64,000 nt of DNA from Ascaphus truei. Its lineage: Eukaryota > Chordata > Amphibia > Anura > Ascaphidae. Under the pieces are notes generated by a model. The model had not been told where the DNA came from and searched no databases. It worked only from the letters and a program-made list of their open reading frames with translations. Both the position numbers and the translations under genes were made by a program. This document shows, one piece after another, positions 23,262-33,729 of this stretch (positions within the stretch are counted from its first letter, which is position 1; the number at the start of each line of letters is the position of its first letter). Location of the stretch: NCBI GenBank assembly GCA_036426205.1, contig WSYH01001183.1:42585-106584 (forward strand), given 5' to 3'.

Positions 23262-23640
23262 TGTCTACACTACCGACACACTTTATTGAAGTGTGGTCGG
23301 TACCGCAAGCCGGGAAATCTCCCGGCTTGCTAGTGGCCGCCCCTCGGCGTGCCGCGCGTCATAGACGCGCGGTCACGCGTCATCGGGAGCGTGCGCCCCC
23401 TGCACGCGTGTCCAGGGGCTCCCCGAGGGAGCCCTGGTGTCCCGCGATCGCGGGACAGCGGCAGGGGGTTCCGGGGGACCCGGCGGACCCGGCAGCGGTA
23501 GGGAGAGCGCCCCGATCGGAGGGCGCTCTTCCGCTGCTTCGGCGCGCGCCCGTCACACTCGGGCGCGCGCCAGGCTACTGCTGCGGCACAGAACGGGCAA
23601 ATGCTCGAATAAACTGTGCCGCAGCAGTATGTGACTGTGG
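23262..23640. mobile_element. Small GC-rich inverted-repeat element
   Basis: The left end has CGACACACTTTATTGAAG and the right end GCTCGAATAAACTGTGCCG, an imperfect inverted match. The same ends occur in the twin elements at 39,346-40,145. Inside are two local hairpins: GCAAGCCGGGA with TCCCGGCTTGC near 23,306, and CTGCTGCGGCACA with TGTGCCGCAGCAG near 23,578-23,632. The core is GC-rich. No transposase is encoded, so it would be a nonautonomous DNA element of unknown superfamily. Confidence 0.55.
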
Positions 23641-24004
23641 GCTGATGGTACATACAACATGAAATGGATTGTCTAAAGTGTGTTATAGTTGGAAATGTGG
23701 TGCTTTTATTGCAGTAACACTCAGATTTTGCTTTGGAGTACTCCAGTTTTGGAAGTTGATTCTCTCAGGCTGGTCAATTACTAACATTTACACAATGTAT
23801 TTTAATAATGGCTGCCACTTTCAACAATGGCACCATGTCATCTACAAGCATCTAAGATTAACCAAGGTAAAGAAAATTGTGAAATTACTTTAGTGTAATT
23901 AATTATAATTGCATATATTGTTATTTAGATAAGGTTGTGAAGGTAAACTAATAATTATCTCATTTTCATACCCATTTTCTTAGAAAATTAAATTAACTTT
24001 CAGT
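23641..24004. other. Unannotated spacer
   Basis: AT-rich sequence with no supported gene or repeat family. Confidence 0.5.
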
Positions 24005-24260
24005 AACAAAGGGCCTTATTCAGAGAGGGTTCATAAAAAAAATCACCAGGGAATTTAAAATGTTTTTTTTTTTGGGCGTTGCTATCACGGTATTCAGAAA
24101 GGCTCGAATACCAGTGATAGCAAAATGCCGAAAACTGGCGAGTTGCTGCCAGCGAGAGCATCGAGCCTCTGAAAAGGCAAAAACCAGCGATTCATTTCTG
24201 CTGCAGAGAGAGCTGCTCTGAGAGAGCCGCCTCTCCCAGCTAAAATGTCGCCCGAAAATT

Positions 24261-24574
24261 ATTTATTTAAATATACATTTCTTTAATAGTGTAGAGGTGC
24301 AGGGGTCTCCGGAGCTGAACCACGTTGGTTTTATGTCCGGGGACCCCCTGCTTCCCGAAATACAGGCACCTTTATGGGGTGCCGGTATCTCCTATGCAAG
24401 GAAATGTCCCGGTCACGTGACGCAGGATATTTCAATGCAGAGGGATACCAGCACCCCATAAAGGGGCCTGTATCTCTGGAAGCAGGGGGTCCCCGGACAT
24501 AAAACCAACGTGGTTCAGCTCTGGAGACCCCCTGCACCTCTACACTATTAAAGAAATATATATTTAAATAAATA
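24261..24574. repeat. 314-bp hairpin within the left half of the foldback element
   Basis: The two arms are near-perfect reverse complements from the AAATATA-rich outer ends through GTAGAGGTGCAGGGG and CCACGTTGGTTTTATGTCC. The loop is roughly 24,395-24,440 and includes GGTCACGTGAC. A diverged relative is at 35,360-35,572. Confidence 0.85.
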
Positions 24575-25564
24575 TTTAAAAACAGATCAATACATGCCCC
24601 CCCCCCTCCGCCCAAACCCATACAGTTTAGTAATGGGCAAAATAACTATTATCCAGATATGGATAATAGATATTTGTCCATTATTAAACACTGCATTAGC
24701 ATACATAAATAAATTAAATAAATATAGTTATACTTACCACAACAGCAGGTCCCTCTGTCCTCCGTTGCCAGAAAGCATATATAGAAAATAAATACATTCT
24801 AACGGTCCCTAACCCCTTAATCACCTTAGCGGTTCATAACCGCTATAGTTATTAAGGGGTTAACCCACACTGACCCGGGAGGCCTAAGCACCCACCCCAG
24901 ACTGACTATACCCACCCTATACCCATTGAGTAGTATAGTGGTACATCATACCCATATAATAATAATATGGGCATGATAAGCCTCTATAGCACTCAATGGG
25001 CACCCTAATAAAAATACAGTTATACACAATAAGAAAAGCCAACTAAACTACCAAAAAAGACACTTCACTAAATACAAACAGTAGCCAGCTAATCCAATCA
25101 ATATAATCAATAGCAATATCAACATTGAATTAATTAAACCATTATCCAATCAAAACAATTAATTCGGGAAGGCAACTCAAAATGAATAGTAACACTAACC
25201 AATGTAAACAATGAATTAATCCAATATTAATTCATGTAACCATTAAAAGACAAATAAATACATTAAATCTATCTCTGAAGTATCCATAAAACACATTAGC
25301 TAACATAATATAACATTAAGTACAAGCGAACACCAATCGCAAACCTTTTCTTACATTAACCATAAACAAACAATCACATCCACATCATTAACAAGTGAGA
25401 AATGCCCCCCCAAATATTGGCATAATAATGTATTAATCTGTGCCCTAAAGAGGTACAGATTAATATATTATCAGTCAATGTGCATCACACAAAAAATAAA
25501 AAAACACATCCAAAAAATAAACCTGTAAAAAGATACATTTACAAACACTGAATATCTTACTTAC

Positions 25565-25762
25565 CATTAGAAGCGGTGGCCCTCCGACTCCCGGGGTAAC
25601 AGGAAGCTCACGTACCTTGAAGGCCTTCAACAGCATCCGATGCCATCCGTCATCAGGATCTGGCTCAGGTACCCCAATCTTCTTTTTTCTTTCTTTACTC
25701 ACACCGTCTCTACTCTTCACTCTGGTAAACCATTTCTTGTTGATTCTTTCTTCTTTCTTCAT
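25565..25762 (-). CDS. Foldback left arm: first-exon-like ORF
   Basis: An ATG at 25,762 opens 66 codons ending at ATG followed by GTAAGTAAG, a strong splice donor (minus strand). The product starts MKKEERINKK, is rich in Lys, Arg and acidic residues, then has KKKIGVPEPDPDDGWHRMLL and VTPGVGGPPLL. It is the mirror partner of 26,204-26,392 and transcribed away from the axis. No family is recognised. The two copies agree better in the second half than in the first. Whether it is expressed or only a palindrome by-product is unknown. Confidence 0.4.
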
Positions 25763-25857
25763 CTTGTCACCATAAACCCCATGTTAAATTCCCAGCCGAT
25801 GCTGTCTCGTCGGCTTCTTGGGCTCAAATGAGGCGTCACGGCCTTAAATATGGCTTG

Positions 25858-26110
25858 TGACGTCACATTTACCCTCAAAAGGTGTAAACAGCCACCTGAG
25901 TGGCTGTTAAAACCATGGTGCAGACTTTAATTTTTTTTTTTTTTACATGACGTCACTTAAGGGGAATGATGCCAGCCAATCAGAATGGCTGTGCTTCATT
26001 TACCTTTAACATGACGTCAGTAAATCCAAGATGGCCGCTGTGTCACAAGTATTTCAGCCAATCAGCGTGTAATTGGCTGTTTACCCATTTTGAGGGTAAA
26101 CATGACGTCA
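25858..26110. promoter_or_regulatory. Four symmetric TGACGTCA (CRE-type) sites around the palindrome axis
   Basis: Perfect TGACGTCA octamers lie at 25,858-25,865, 25,948-25,955, 26,012-26,019 and 26,103-26,110. They are mirror pairs about ~25,984, between the two divergent ORFs. TGACGTCA is the known consensus for CREB/ATF factors. Two CCAAT-type motifs (CCAATCAG, CAGCCAATCAG) also occur near 25,976 and 26,057. Inference: a bidirectional promoter. Confidence 0.55.
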
Positions 26111-26203
26111 CAACCATATTTAAGGCCTGACGCCTCATTTGAGCCCAAGAAGCCGACGAGACAGCATCGGCTGGGATTTAACATGGGTTTTATGGATTGA
26201 CAG

Positions 26204-26392
26204 ATGAAGAAAGAAGATAAAGAACAACAAGAATTGTTTACAGATGAAGATAAAGACGGTGGTAAAAGAAAAAAGAAGATTGGGGTACCTGAGCCAGATC
26301 CTAATGACGGATGGCATCGGATGCTGTTGGAGGCCTTCAAGGTACGTGAGCTTCCTGTTACCCCGGGAGTCGGAGGGCCACCGCTTCTAATG
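26204..26392 (+). CDS. Foldback right arm: first-exon-like ORF
   Basis: An ATG at 26,204 opens 63 codons up to an ATG directly followed by GTAAGTAAG at 26,393. The protein begins MKKEDKEQQELF, then a basic KRKKKIG segment and PEPDPNDGWHRMLLEAFKVR, ending VTPGVGGPPLL. It mirrors the left-arm ORF about the axis. Reading on past the donor gives a hydrophobic tail that I consider intronic. The leader has another relative at 37,441-37,600, which also ends in a GTAAGTG donor. Confidence 0.4.
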
Positions 26393-27327
26393 GTAAGTAA
26401 GATATTCAATGTTTGTAAATGTATATTTTTACAGGTTTATTTTTTGGATGTCTTTTTTTATTTTTTGTGTGATTCACATTGACTGATAATATATTAATCT
26501 GTACCTCTTTAGTGCACAGATTAATACATTATTATGCCAATATTTGGGGGGCATTTCTCGCTTGTTAATGATGTGGATGTGATTGTTTGTTTATGGTTAA
26601 TGTAAGAAAAGGTTTGCGAATGGTGTTCGCTTGTACTTAATGTTATATTATGTTAGCTAATGTGTTTTATGGATACTTCAGAGATAGTTTTAATGTATTT
26701 ATTTGTCTTTTAATGGTTACATGAATTAATATTGGATTAATTCATTGTTTACATTGGTTAGTGTTACTATTAATTTTGAGTTGCTTTCCGAATTAATTGT
26801 TTTGATTGGATAATGGTTTAATTAATTCAATGTTGATATTGCTATTGATTATATTGATTGGATTAGCTGGCTACTGTTTGTATTTAGTGAAGTGTCTTTT
26901 TTGGTAGTTTAGTTGGCTTTTCTTATTGTGTGTCTTATGTATAACTGTATTTTTATTAGGGTGCCCATTGAGTGCTATAGAGGCTTATCATGCAATTATT
27001 ATTATTATATGGGTATGATGTACCACTATACTATTCAAAGGGTATAGGGTGGGTATAGTCAGTCTGGGGTGGGTGCTTAGGCCTGATGGGTGGGTGAAGG
27101 GGGTATTAGCCTTAAGGATGGGTGTTTAGACCTTGCGGGTGGGTAGCGGTTGGGTTAACCCCTTTATTACCGCTAAGGTAATGGAGGGGTTAACTCCCCC
27201 CGCAACCCTCCCCCCCCCGCAATGCCTAAACAGCCACTAAGGGCCAAATACCCCCTTCACCCACCCCCGCTAGCCACAGTATTGTATTGTATTCTTTGTC
27301 TTTACTGTAAGCCTGGAACGGGTGTTT

Positions 27328-27477
27328 AACCCCTTCATTGCCTTAGCGGTTAGCCGCTAAGGTAATGAAGTTTTGTACATGCATGTTTCCTGCCTCGGAT
27401 GCATGCCGGGGGGGTCTGGAGCTGCTATTAATGGCTATCAGCTCTGGAGATCCCCGGCATCAATCCGAGGCAGGAAA
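27328..27477. repeat. Two hairpins in the right half of the foldback element
   Basis: 27,328-27,372 is a hairpin of the TAACCCCTTCATTGCCTTAG type with its complement. 27,385-27,477 is a second hairpin, TTTCCTGCCTCGGATGCATG against its complement, around an ATTAATGGCTAT loop. They occupy roughly the mirror position of the left-half hairpin at 24,261-24,574 but differ in sequence. Confidence 0.7.
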
Positions 27478-27804
27478 GGGCCTGATTTTTTCTAAGTCCA
27501 GACACATCGCTGCTCATCGAGGCCATCTCCCCACCAATTGACCAACAATTTTGTGGGGAATTGGATTTGGGGAGAAAATCGTTTTTTAGGCCTGCGATGG
27601 GCTGCGATGGGCTGCGATGGGCCGCGACACCCGACTCACGGGTCTCTGAATAGCGCGAGTTTATCAACCATCCGAAAATGGTCGATAAGGGCCTGATCGC
27701 TGCTCAGTCAGCGATTTTCAGATGGAGATAAAATTTTGCGTCGATACAGGCCGTTATCGAGCACTTATCGAGGCTATCTGAATATGAGTGCCCATTTTGA
27801 GCGA

Positions 27805-28625
27805 TGTTACGCCGGTGCTGCCCGCAGACCAGACCCGTCCCCTGAGCTGAAGGGGGAAGTGGTAATACACGCACCCGCAGGAAAGGGAGCGTGTCCGGAG
27901 TGAGGTATGAAGCGTTGCCAGGCCAGGTGTAGTAAAGGTAGACAATACTTGCCGGTACCGGTTGTAGAGATAGAGAGAATGATGCCTTGCCGAAGTCAGG
28001 GAGTGGAGAGTGGAGATAGGTTGTAGTCCAAGCCATGTTCAATGGGTTACCAGAGTGAGCGTTGTCCAAGGAGTGCCGAGATCGAGAGCCAGAGGGGGTA
28101 GTCGTACGAGCTGCGTCAGAACCTGTGAAAACACTCAGAGAATCAAGAAGTACTTCCATACAGAGACTATGTCGAGGAAAGACTGAGAGCAGAGAGGAGC
28201 TAGATAAACAGGAAGATCCAATCAGGAATGGAGGCGGGACAGGAAGAGTTACAGGGAGACACTGCAGATTGGTGCAGGCATAACAGGCCAGGTGAGTCTT
28301 GTTAGTAACCTGAGAATGCCCGTGCAGTGTGCGGGGGCGGAGCCTGAGGTCCGGGGGACGCGAATAAGAGTGTGCAGACTGAGCGTTCTCCGTAACTCGT
28401 GTACACGTGTGAACCGAGCCAGTGGATGGTGCAGGTGTGCGTGCAGGAGGGCGTGGGCGCGCCCGGTGCTGAGCAGAGGAATCGCCGAGGGGAGTGATCC
28501 CGCGACGGCGGCAGGGGCGAGGAACTGTGGAGGCCGGTAAGGCAGGATTGTTTTGTGTGTCCAGGGGCTCCCTGCGGGGAGGGAGTGCTCTGTGTGGGGA
28601 GCGAGGAGAACACTGATTCCTGACA
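27805..28625 (-). repeat. Gypsy-1 3-prime LTR
   Basis: 821 bp, TG...CA ends. A polypurine tract (minus-strand AAGAGGGGG) at 28,629-28,637 lies just upstream. The self-primer complement is TATGTCGAG on the plus strand at 28,168-28,176. A few per cent differences from the 5-prime LTR show it is not a fresh insertion. Confidence 0.92.
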
Positions 28626-29654
28626 GTACCCCCTCTTCAGGAACGGCCTCAGGACGGTCCAAGAACGGTTTCTCAGGAAACTTTTTCCTGAAGGACTTAA
28701 GAAGGGCCGGGGCATGAATGTCCTTTGAAGGTACCCAGGATCTCTCTTCAGGGCCAAAACCCTTCCACTGCACCAAGAACTGGAGCTGACCCCTGGGTAG
28801 GCAAGAATCCAAAAGAGAGTGAACTTCGTATTCCTCGTTATTTTGTACAGTAATGGGATCCGGTTTACGAGTCTGATCCGGAAAGAAGTGACTGGAGATA
28901 AATGGTTTTAAGAGGGACACATGAAAGACATTGGGAATCTTCATATTGGGTGGTAGTTGGAGCCGGAATGCCACGGGATTGATTTGTGCACAAATAGGGA
29001 AGGGACCCAGGAACTTAGGTGCCAGTTTAGGAGATGGTACCTTGAGGTGGATATTCCTAGAGGATAGCCATACCAAATCCCCTGGTTTGTAACTGGGCGC
29101 CGAACAACGACGACGATCGGCCTGTAGTTTCGATCTGCGGGAGTAGTTGAGAAGGGTAGACTGAATCTTGGACCATGCGGTTTGGAGAGAAGAAATGCGT
29201 TCATCTACGGCTGGTACTCCAGAAGGAATGTTGGGGATGGGAAGACAGGGAGGGTGGAACCCATACTTTATAAAGAAGGGCGACTCCCGGGTGGACTCGT
29301 TTTTTGCAGAATTGACGGCATACTCTGCCAAGAGAGGAGTTAAGCCCAATCATCCTGGAAATCGGATATAAAACATCTGAGGTACTTCTTCAGGGATTGA
29401 TTGATTCTCTCCGTTTGTCCATTGGACTGAGGATGATAGGCGGAAGAGAAAGAAGAAGGGATGCCCAATATCTTCGTGAAAGCTCTCCAAAATTTGGATA
29501 CGAACTGAGAACCTCTGTCAGAAACAATGAATGAAGGGATCCCATGAATCTGGAAAATCTGCTCCGTAAAGATATCAGCAAGGGCGGGGGAGGTGGGTAA
29601 TCCTTTAAGTGGAATGAAATGGGACATCTTCGAGAACCTGTCCACGATCACCAA
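28626..29654 (-). pseudogene. pol: Gypsy-1 pol, integrase core, C-terminus and chromodomain
   Basis: 29,654-29,340 encodes the integrase core, with [10 protein letters not shown], the catalytic Asp in VSDRGSQF and the catalytic Glu in NGQTERINQ. After a break, 29,349-28,626 encodes FFIKYGFHPPCLP, the GDLVWLSSRNI module and a chromodomain (YEVHSLLDSCLPRGQLQFL; WKGFGPEERSWVP). The frame has no stop before the 3-prime LTR and stays open to 28,249 inside it. Confidence 0.85.
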
Positions 29655-31139
29655 GGATAGTATTCATTCCTCTGGACCTGTGCAACTCCACAATGAAGTC
29701 CATAGAAATGTGGGACCAAGGGCGGTCGGGAACTGGAAGGGTTTAACAGAAAACCCTGAGGCTTTTGATGGAGAGTCTTGCTTTGAGCGCACGTGGGGCA
29801 TGCGCGGGTAAACTCCAGAATATCTTGAGACATCCTTGGCCACCATAAATTCCGAAGAATGAGATCAGTAGTCTTCTTAAAACCTGGATGACCTGCAGAT
29901 TTAGAGGAGTGACCCCAAGACAGGACCTCTGGAACAAATTTGGATGGTACAAAGAGTTTGTTGTCGGGAACGACCAAGTCCATGGGAATGCGTCTCTGGG
30001 AGTGCAAAATCTTGTCAAGATTCTTGAAAGAAGACGTGGCGAGAATCCTCTCATGTGGAAGGATAGTCTCCAAAGATTCCTCTGGCCTATCTTCAGAAGA
30101 ATGTATTCGGGAGAGTGCGTCTGCCTTTACGTTCTTGGTTCCAGGGATATAGGAAAGGTGAAAATCGAATCGAGAAAAAAAAAGAGCCCAACGAGCCTGT
30201 CGTGGACCAAGGCGTCGAGCGTTCTCTATGTAAAGAAGGTTCTTGTGGTCCGTGAGAATAGTAAACGGCTCTTTCGACCCATCCAGTAGGTGTCTCCACT
30301 CTTGAAGAGCCATCTTCACGGCCAGAAGTTCCCTGTTACCCACGTCATAGTTCCTCTCAGCAGACGAGAATTTCTTGGAAAAATATGCACAGGGATGTAA
30401 CTTATCTTGGGGCGTGGGTCTCTGGGAAAGAACGGCATCAGCGCCGCAATCAGAAGCGTCGACCTCCAGGACGAAGGGAAGTTCGATGTTGGGATGACGG
30501 AGAATAGGTGCGGATATAAAGGCTTCCTTGAGTGTCTCGAAGGCGGAGTTGGCCTCAGATGACCAAGGAGAAGGATCAGCTCCTTTTTTGGTGAGCGCAG
30601 TGAGGGGTGCCACAATGGTGGAAAAACTCTGTATAAACTTACGATAGTAATTAGCGAACCCTAAAAAACATTGTATGGCCTTGAGAGAGTTGGGTCTTGG
30701 CCATTCAGTGACTGCTTAAAGTTTACCGGAGTCCATCATAAACCCCTCATCGGAAATGATATACCCCAGGAACGGAGTAGAGGTCTGATGAAAGGTACAC
30801 TTCTCCAGTTTGGCGTACAAATGGTGTTCACGGAGACGGGAAAGGACGTAGGAGGTGTGGCGTATATGGTCCTGGAGATCTTTGGAAAAAATCAGGATAT
30901 CATCCAAGTATACAATAACAAAAATATTGAGTACCTTACGAAAGACGTCGTTGATGAAATCCTGGAAGACAGCGGGAGCATTACATAAGCCGAAAGGCAT
31001 TACCAGATATTCGTAGTGTCCACTACGCGTGTTGAAGGCCGTCTTCCATTCATCCCCCTTCCTGATGCGCACCAGGTTATAGGCACCACGTAGATCCAAC
31101 TTGGAAAAAATCTTGGCCCCCTGTAATTTATCGAACAGT
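29648..31139 (-). pseudogene. pol: Gypsy-1 pol, RT palm, RNase H and N-terminal integrase
   Basis: The frame 31,099-30,716 has the RT palm: [23 protein letters not shown] and the catalytic YLDDILIFS, then a stop after MMDSGKL. From 30,613 to 29,648 the frame covers the RT connection, RNase H (LEVDASDCGADAVLSQ; ILTDHKNLLYIE) and the integrase zinc-binding region (GHPGFKKT, then CPTCAQ). A frameshift near 29,715 ends it before the integrase core. Confidence 0.85.
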
Positions 31140-32033
31140 TCAGTAATAAGGGGAAGGGGGGTAACGATTTTTAATAGTGATGTGGTTTAAACCCCTGTAG
31201 TCGATGCAAGGCCTCAACGACCCGTCCTTTTTCGGGACGAAGAAAAACCCAGCCCCTGCTGGGGAATTGGAGTGACGAATAAAGCCTTTCTTGAGATTCT
31301 CCTGGATATATTCATCCATAGCGTGAGATTCTGGTAACGACAAGGGGTAGGTCTTGGACTTGGGTAGGGAGTAACTTGGAACTAGTTCGATCGGACAATC
31401 GTAAGTCCTGTGTGGCGTCAAGAGGTCTGACTGTACCTTATTGAAAACGTCCCGGAATTGATGGTAAACGGAAGGTAGAATAACTTCGGGAATAGAGGTA
31501 TTGGCCAGCAGTTCATGAGTCTCGCCTGACCTCGGCCTCCAGGAAATGGGAGCAAAGGAAGTCCAGTCAATGAGAGGATTGTTAAGCTGTAGCCACGGAA
31601 GACAAAGTGTGATGGGTATCCCAGGAGCGTGAATGGCATCGAGAACTAAGATCTCCTTGTGCAGATGTGAGGACAGAAGCAAGGGAGCTGTCTCTAAAGA
31701 GATGTGGGCCGGGGTAAGAGGACGTCCATCGATACCGACGAGTGTGATGGGAACCTTCTTTCTCACGAGTGGTATGCGGTTTAATCTGGCGAATTCAAGA
31801 TCCACGAAGTTTCCTCCAGCTCCTGAGTCAATGAAAGCGGCAGTAGAAGTCTTGAACTTATCGCCTGAAAGGGAGACTGGAAATGTAAGTTTCTTAGGGA
31901 GTTCACCTTTAGAAAGGGGACGTGGAGACATTACACCCAGAGAGAGCCCCTCTGTACTCACTGGGTGTTCCCGTTTCCCGGACGCAGTGGACACTCCCAA
32001 ACCAGATGTTCCATGGATCCGCAGTAGAAACAC
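31140..32033 (-). pseudogene. pol: Gypsy-1 pol, protease and N-terminal RT
   Basis: A 297-codon open frame overlapping gag in the -1 frame. The aspartic protease motif [12 protein letters not shown] is intact, followed by the linker ([19 protein letters not shown]) and RT fingers ([28 protein letters not shown]). The frame ends near 31,148 at a change in a G/C run where NRYPLPLI should continue. The ORF opens before any real start codon and would be made by frameshifting. Confidence 0.85.
31933..31979 (-). promoter_or_regulatory. Gypsy-1 gag-pol -1 frameshift signal
   Basis: The minus strand has the slippery heptamer G GGA AAC (31,979-31,973) in the gag frame, a 4-nt spacer, then ACACCCAG/CTGGGTGT, an 8-bp perfect stem (31,968-31,961 with 31,940-31,933) whose loop holds the gag stop and a smaller AGAG/CTCT hairpin. 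Pol is offset by -1. This matches the known layout of retroviral -1 frameshift sites. Confidence 0.7.
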
Positions 32034-32907
32034 AATCCCCCGGCGTGGCGGAACTGCCGTATCGGTGTGCGGATGTGTTGTACCCCCAATTGCATTGGCT
32101 CTGGCAACTCCAGTGCAGGACGAAGAGGTATGGTAGCAGGAGTGTTGCTGGGAGTACTGGAGAATGGAACTTGAAAGTTATGGACGCGAGTGCGCTGATG
32201 CTCTGAGCGGTGTACCTGGATACGTTGATCCACTCGGACAGCCAAATAAATGAGGACCTCCAATTGATCCGGCCTGGATTGGCGAGAGAGTTCATCATTG
32301 ATGGGATCTGCCAGGCCTTGCCAGAACACAGAGACGAGAGCCTCTTGTCCCCAGTTAGTCTCGGCTGCTAGAGTCCGGAATTCCACAGCATACTGCGTCA
32401 CCATTCGCTGTCCCTGAGTGATCTGGAGGAGAGAAACAGATGCCATCTCCCGACGAGCGGGATCATCAAAAACTTGTTGAAACTCGGCTTTAAATGCTGG
32501 GTAATCTTGGGTAAGGTCAGAACGTCGCTCCCAAACCGGGGAAGCCCAAGCCAGGGCGCTGCCAGTGAGGAGGTTATAAATGTACAGTAGGCTACCTTCT
32601 TGTGATCAGTATTGTAGAGATGGGGGGCCATTTCAAACTGCACCTCACACTGGTTTAGGAAACCCCTACAATCTTGCGGTTCACCTGCATAAGGCTTGAG
32701 GGGAGGAATCCTTACATCTGAGTTGCTAACTGCGCTTGCTGAGTGGGGGCTTACATCTGGCAGGGTCGCGGTCGGTACTCTGTCTGAGAGTACAGCAACC
32801 TGGCGTGTAAGTGCCATAATTTGATCCGCCATGGCCTGGTTTTGCTGAAGCAGATTGGAGAGAAACTGTTGAAGTTCGGTCTGGTCTGCGTCTTGTGGGC
32901 TCGACAT
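31958..32907 (-). pseudogene. gag: Gypsy-1 gag
   Basis: The ATG at 32,907 lies inside the primer-binding site, 2 bases from the LTR. The N-terminus (SSPQDADQTELQQFLSNLL) is followed by a short coiled coil, then the capsid-like segment (KPYAGEPQDCRGFLNQCEVQ). A frameshift near 32,590 moves the frame; the rest (LLQITQGQRMVTQYAVEFRT) continues to a zinc knuckle [14 protein letters not shown] with CCHC spacing C-X2-C-X4-H-X4-C. It stops at 31,958-31,960. Role: virion-like particle protein. Pol follows in the -1 frame. Confidence 0.85.
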
Positions 32908-32908
32908 A
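32899..32908 (-). promoter_or_regulatory. Gypsy-1 primer-binding site, self-priming type
   Basis: TATGTCGAGC directly after the LTR is complementary over 10 nt to GCTCGACATA in the LTR, and overlaps the gag ATG (ATG TCG AGC). I see no obvious tRNA complement (no TGG start). Known: Tf1/sushi elements prime with the folded-back 5-prime end of their own RNA. Confidence 0.65.
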
Positions 32909-32909
32909 A

Positions 32910-33729
32910 TGTTACGCCGGTGCTGATCGCAAACCAGACCTGTCCCCTGAGCTGAAGGGGGAAGTGGTAATACACGCACCCGCAGGAAAGGGAGCGTGTC
33001 CAGAGTGTGGTATGAAGCGTTGCCAGGCCAGGTGTAGTAAGGTAGACAATACTTGCCGGTACCGGTTGTAGAGATAGAGAGAATGATGCCTTGCCGAAGT
33101 CAGGGAGTGGAGAGTGGAGATAGGTCGTAGTCCAAGCCGTGTTCAAGGGGTTACCAGAGTGAGCGTTATCCAAGGAGTGCCGAGATCGAGAGCCAGAGGG
33201 GGTAGTCGTACGAGCTGCGTCAGAACCTGTGAAAACACTGAGAGAATCCAGAAGTACTTCCATACAGAGACTATGTCGAGCAAAGACTGAGAGCAGAGAG
33301 GAGCTAGATAAAGCAGGAAGGTCCAATTAGGAACAGAGGCGGGACAGGAAGAGCTACAGGGAGACACTGCAGATTGGTGCAGGCATAACAGGCCAGGTGA
33401 GTCTTGTTAGTAACCTGAGTATACCCGTGCAGTGTGCGGGGGCGGAGCCTGAGGTCCGGGAGACGGGAATAAGAGTGTGCAGACTGAGCGTTCTCCGTAA
33501 CTCGTGTACGCATGTGAACCGAGCCAGTGGATGGTGCAAATGTGTGTGCAGGAGGGCGTGGGCGCGCCCGGCGCTGAGCAGAGGAATCGCCGAGGGGAGT
33601 GACCCGCGACGGCGGCAGGGTCAAGGAGCCGTGGATGCCGGTAAGGCAGGATTGTTTTGTGTGTCCAGGGGCTCCCTGCGGGGAGGGAGTGCTCTGTGTT
33701 GGGAGCGAGGAGAACGCCGATTCCTGACA
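32910..33729 (-). repeat. Gypsy-1 5-prime LTR
   Basis: 820 bp. On the minus strand a TATA-like TTTATCTA (plus 33,305-33,312) lies about 31 nt upstream of GCTCGACATA (33,281 down to 33,272). That places a likely transcript start at the sequence complementary to the primer-binding site. Confidence 0.9.

Larger units (their letters stand above)
27805..33729 (-). mobile_element. Gypsy-1: Tf1/sushi-type chromovirus, full length but defective
   Basis: Two ~820-bp LTRs starting TGTCAGG and ending GGCGTAACA (minus strand) bracket gag, protease, RT, RNase H, integrase and chromodomain in that order. Frameshifts in gag, RT and integrase and a stop in RT make it inactive. Flanking bases AGCGA and GGTGA do not give a clean target duplication. 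It sits about 50 bp inside the right end of the foldback element. It is the same family as Gypsy-2 but a different subfamily. Confidence 0.92.

Noticed and set aside
23234..23662. 142-codon frame in GC-rich DNA
   Set aside because: It spans the small inverted-repeat element and its hairpins; Arg/Pro/Gly-rich translations in several frames are a composition effect.
24331..24621. 96-codon minus-strand frame
   Set aside because: It lies wholly within the long hairpin and has no independent support.
28062..28540. Plus-strand frames over the Gypsy-1 LTR, also at 33,397-33,774
   Set aside because: They recur in both LTRs only because the LTRs are copies; they oppose the element's sense and match nothing known.
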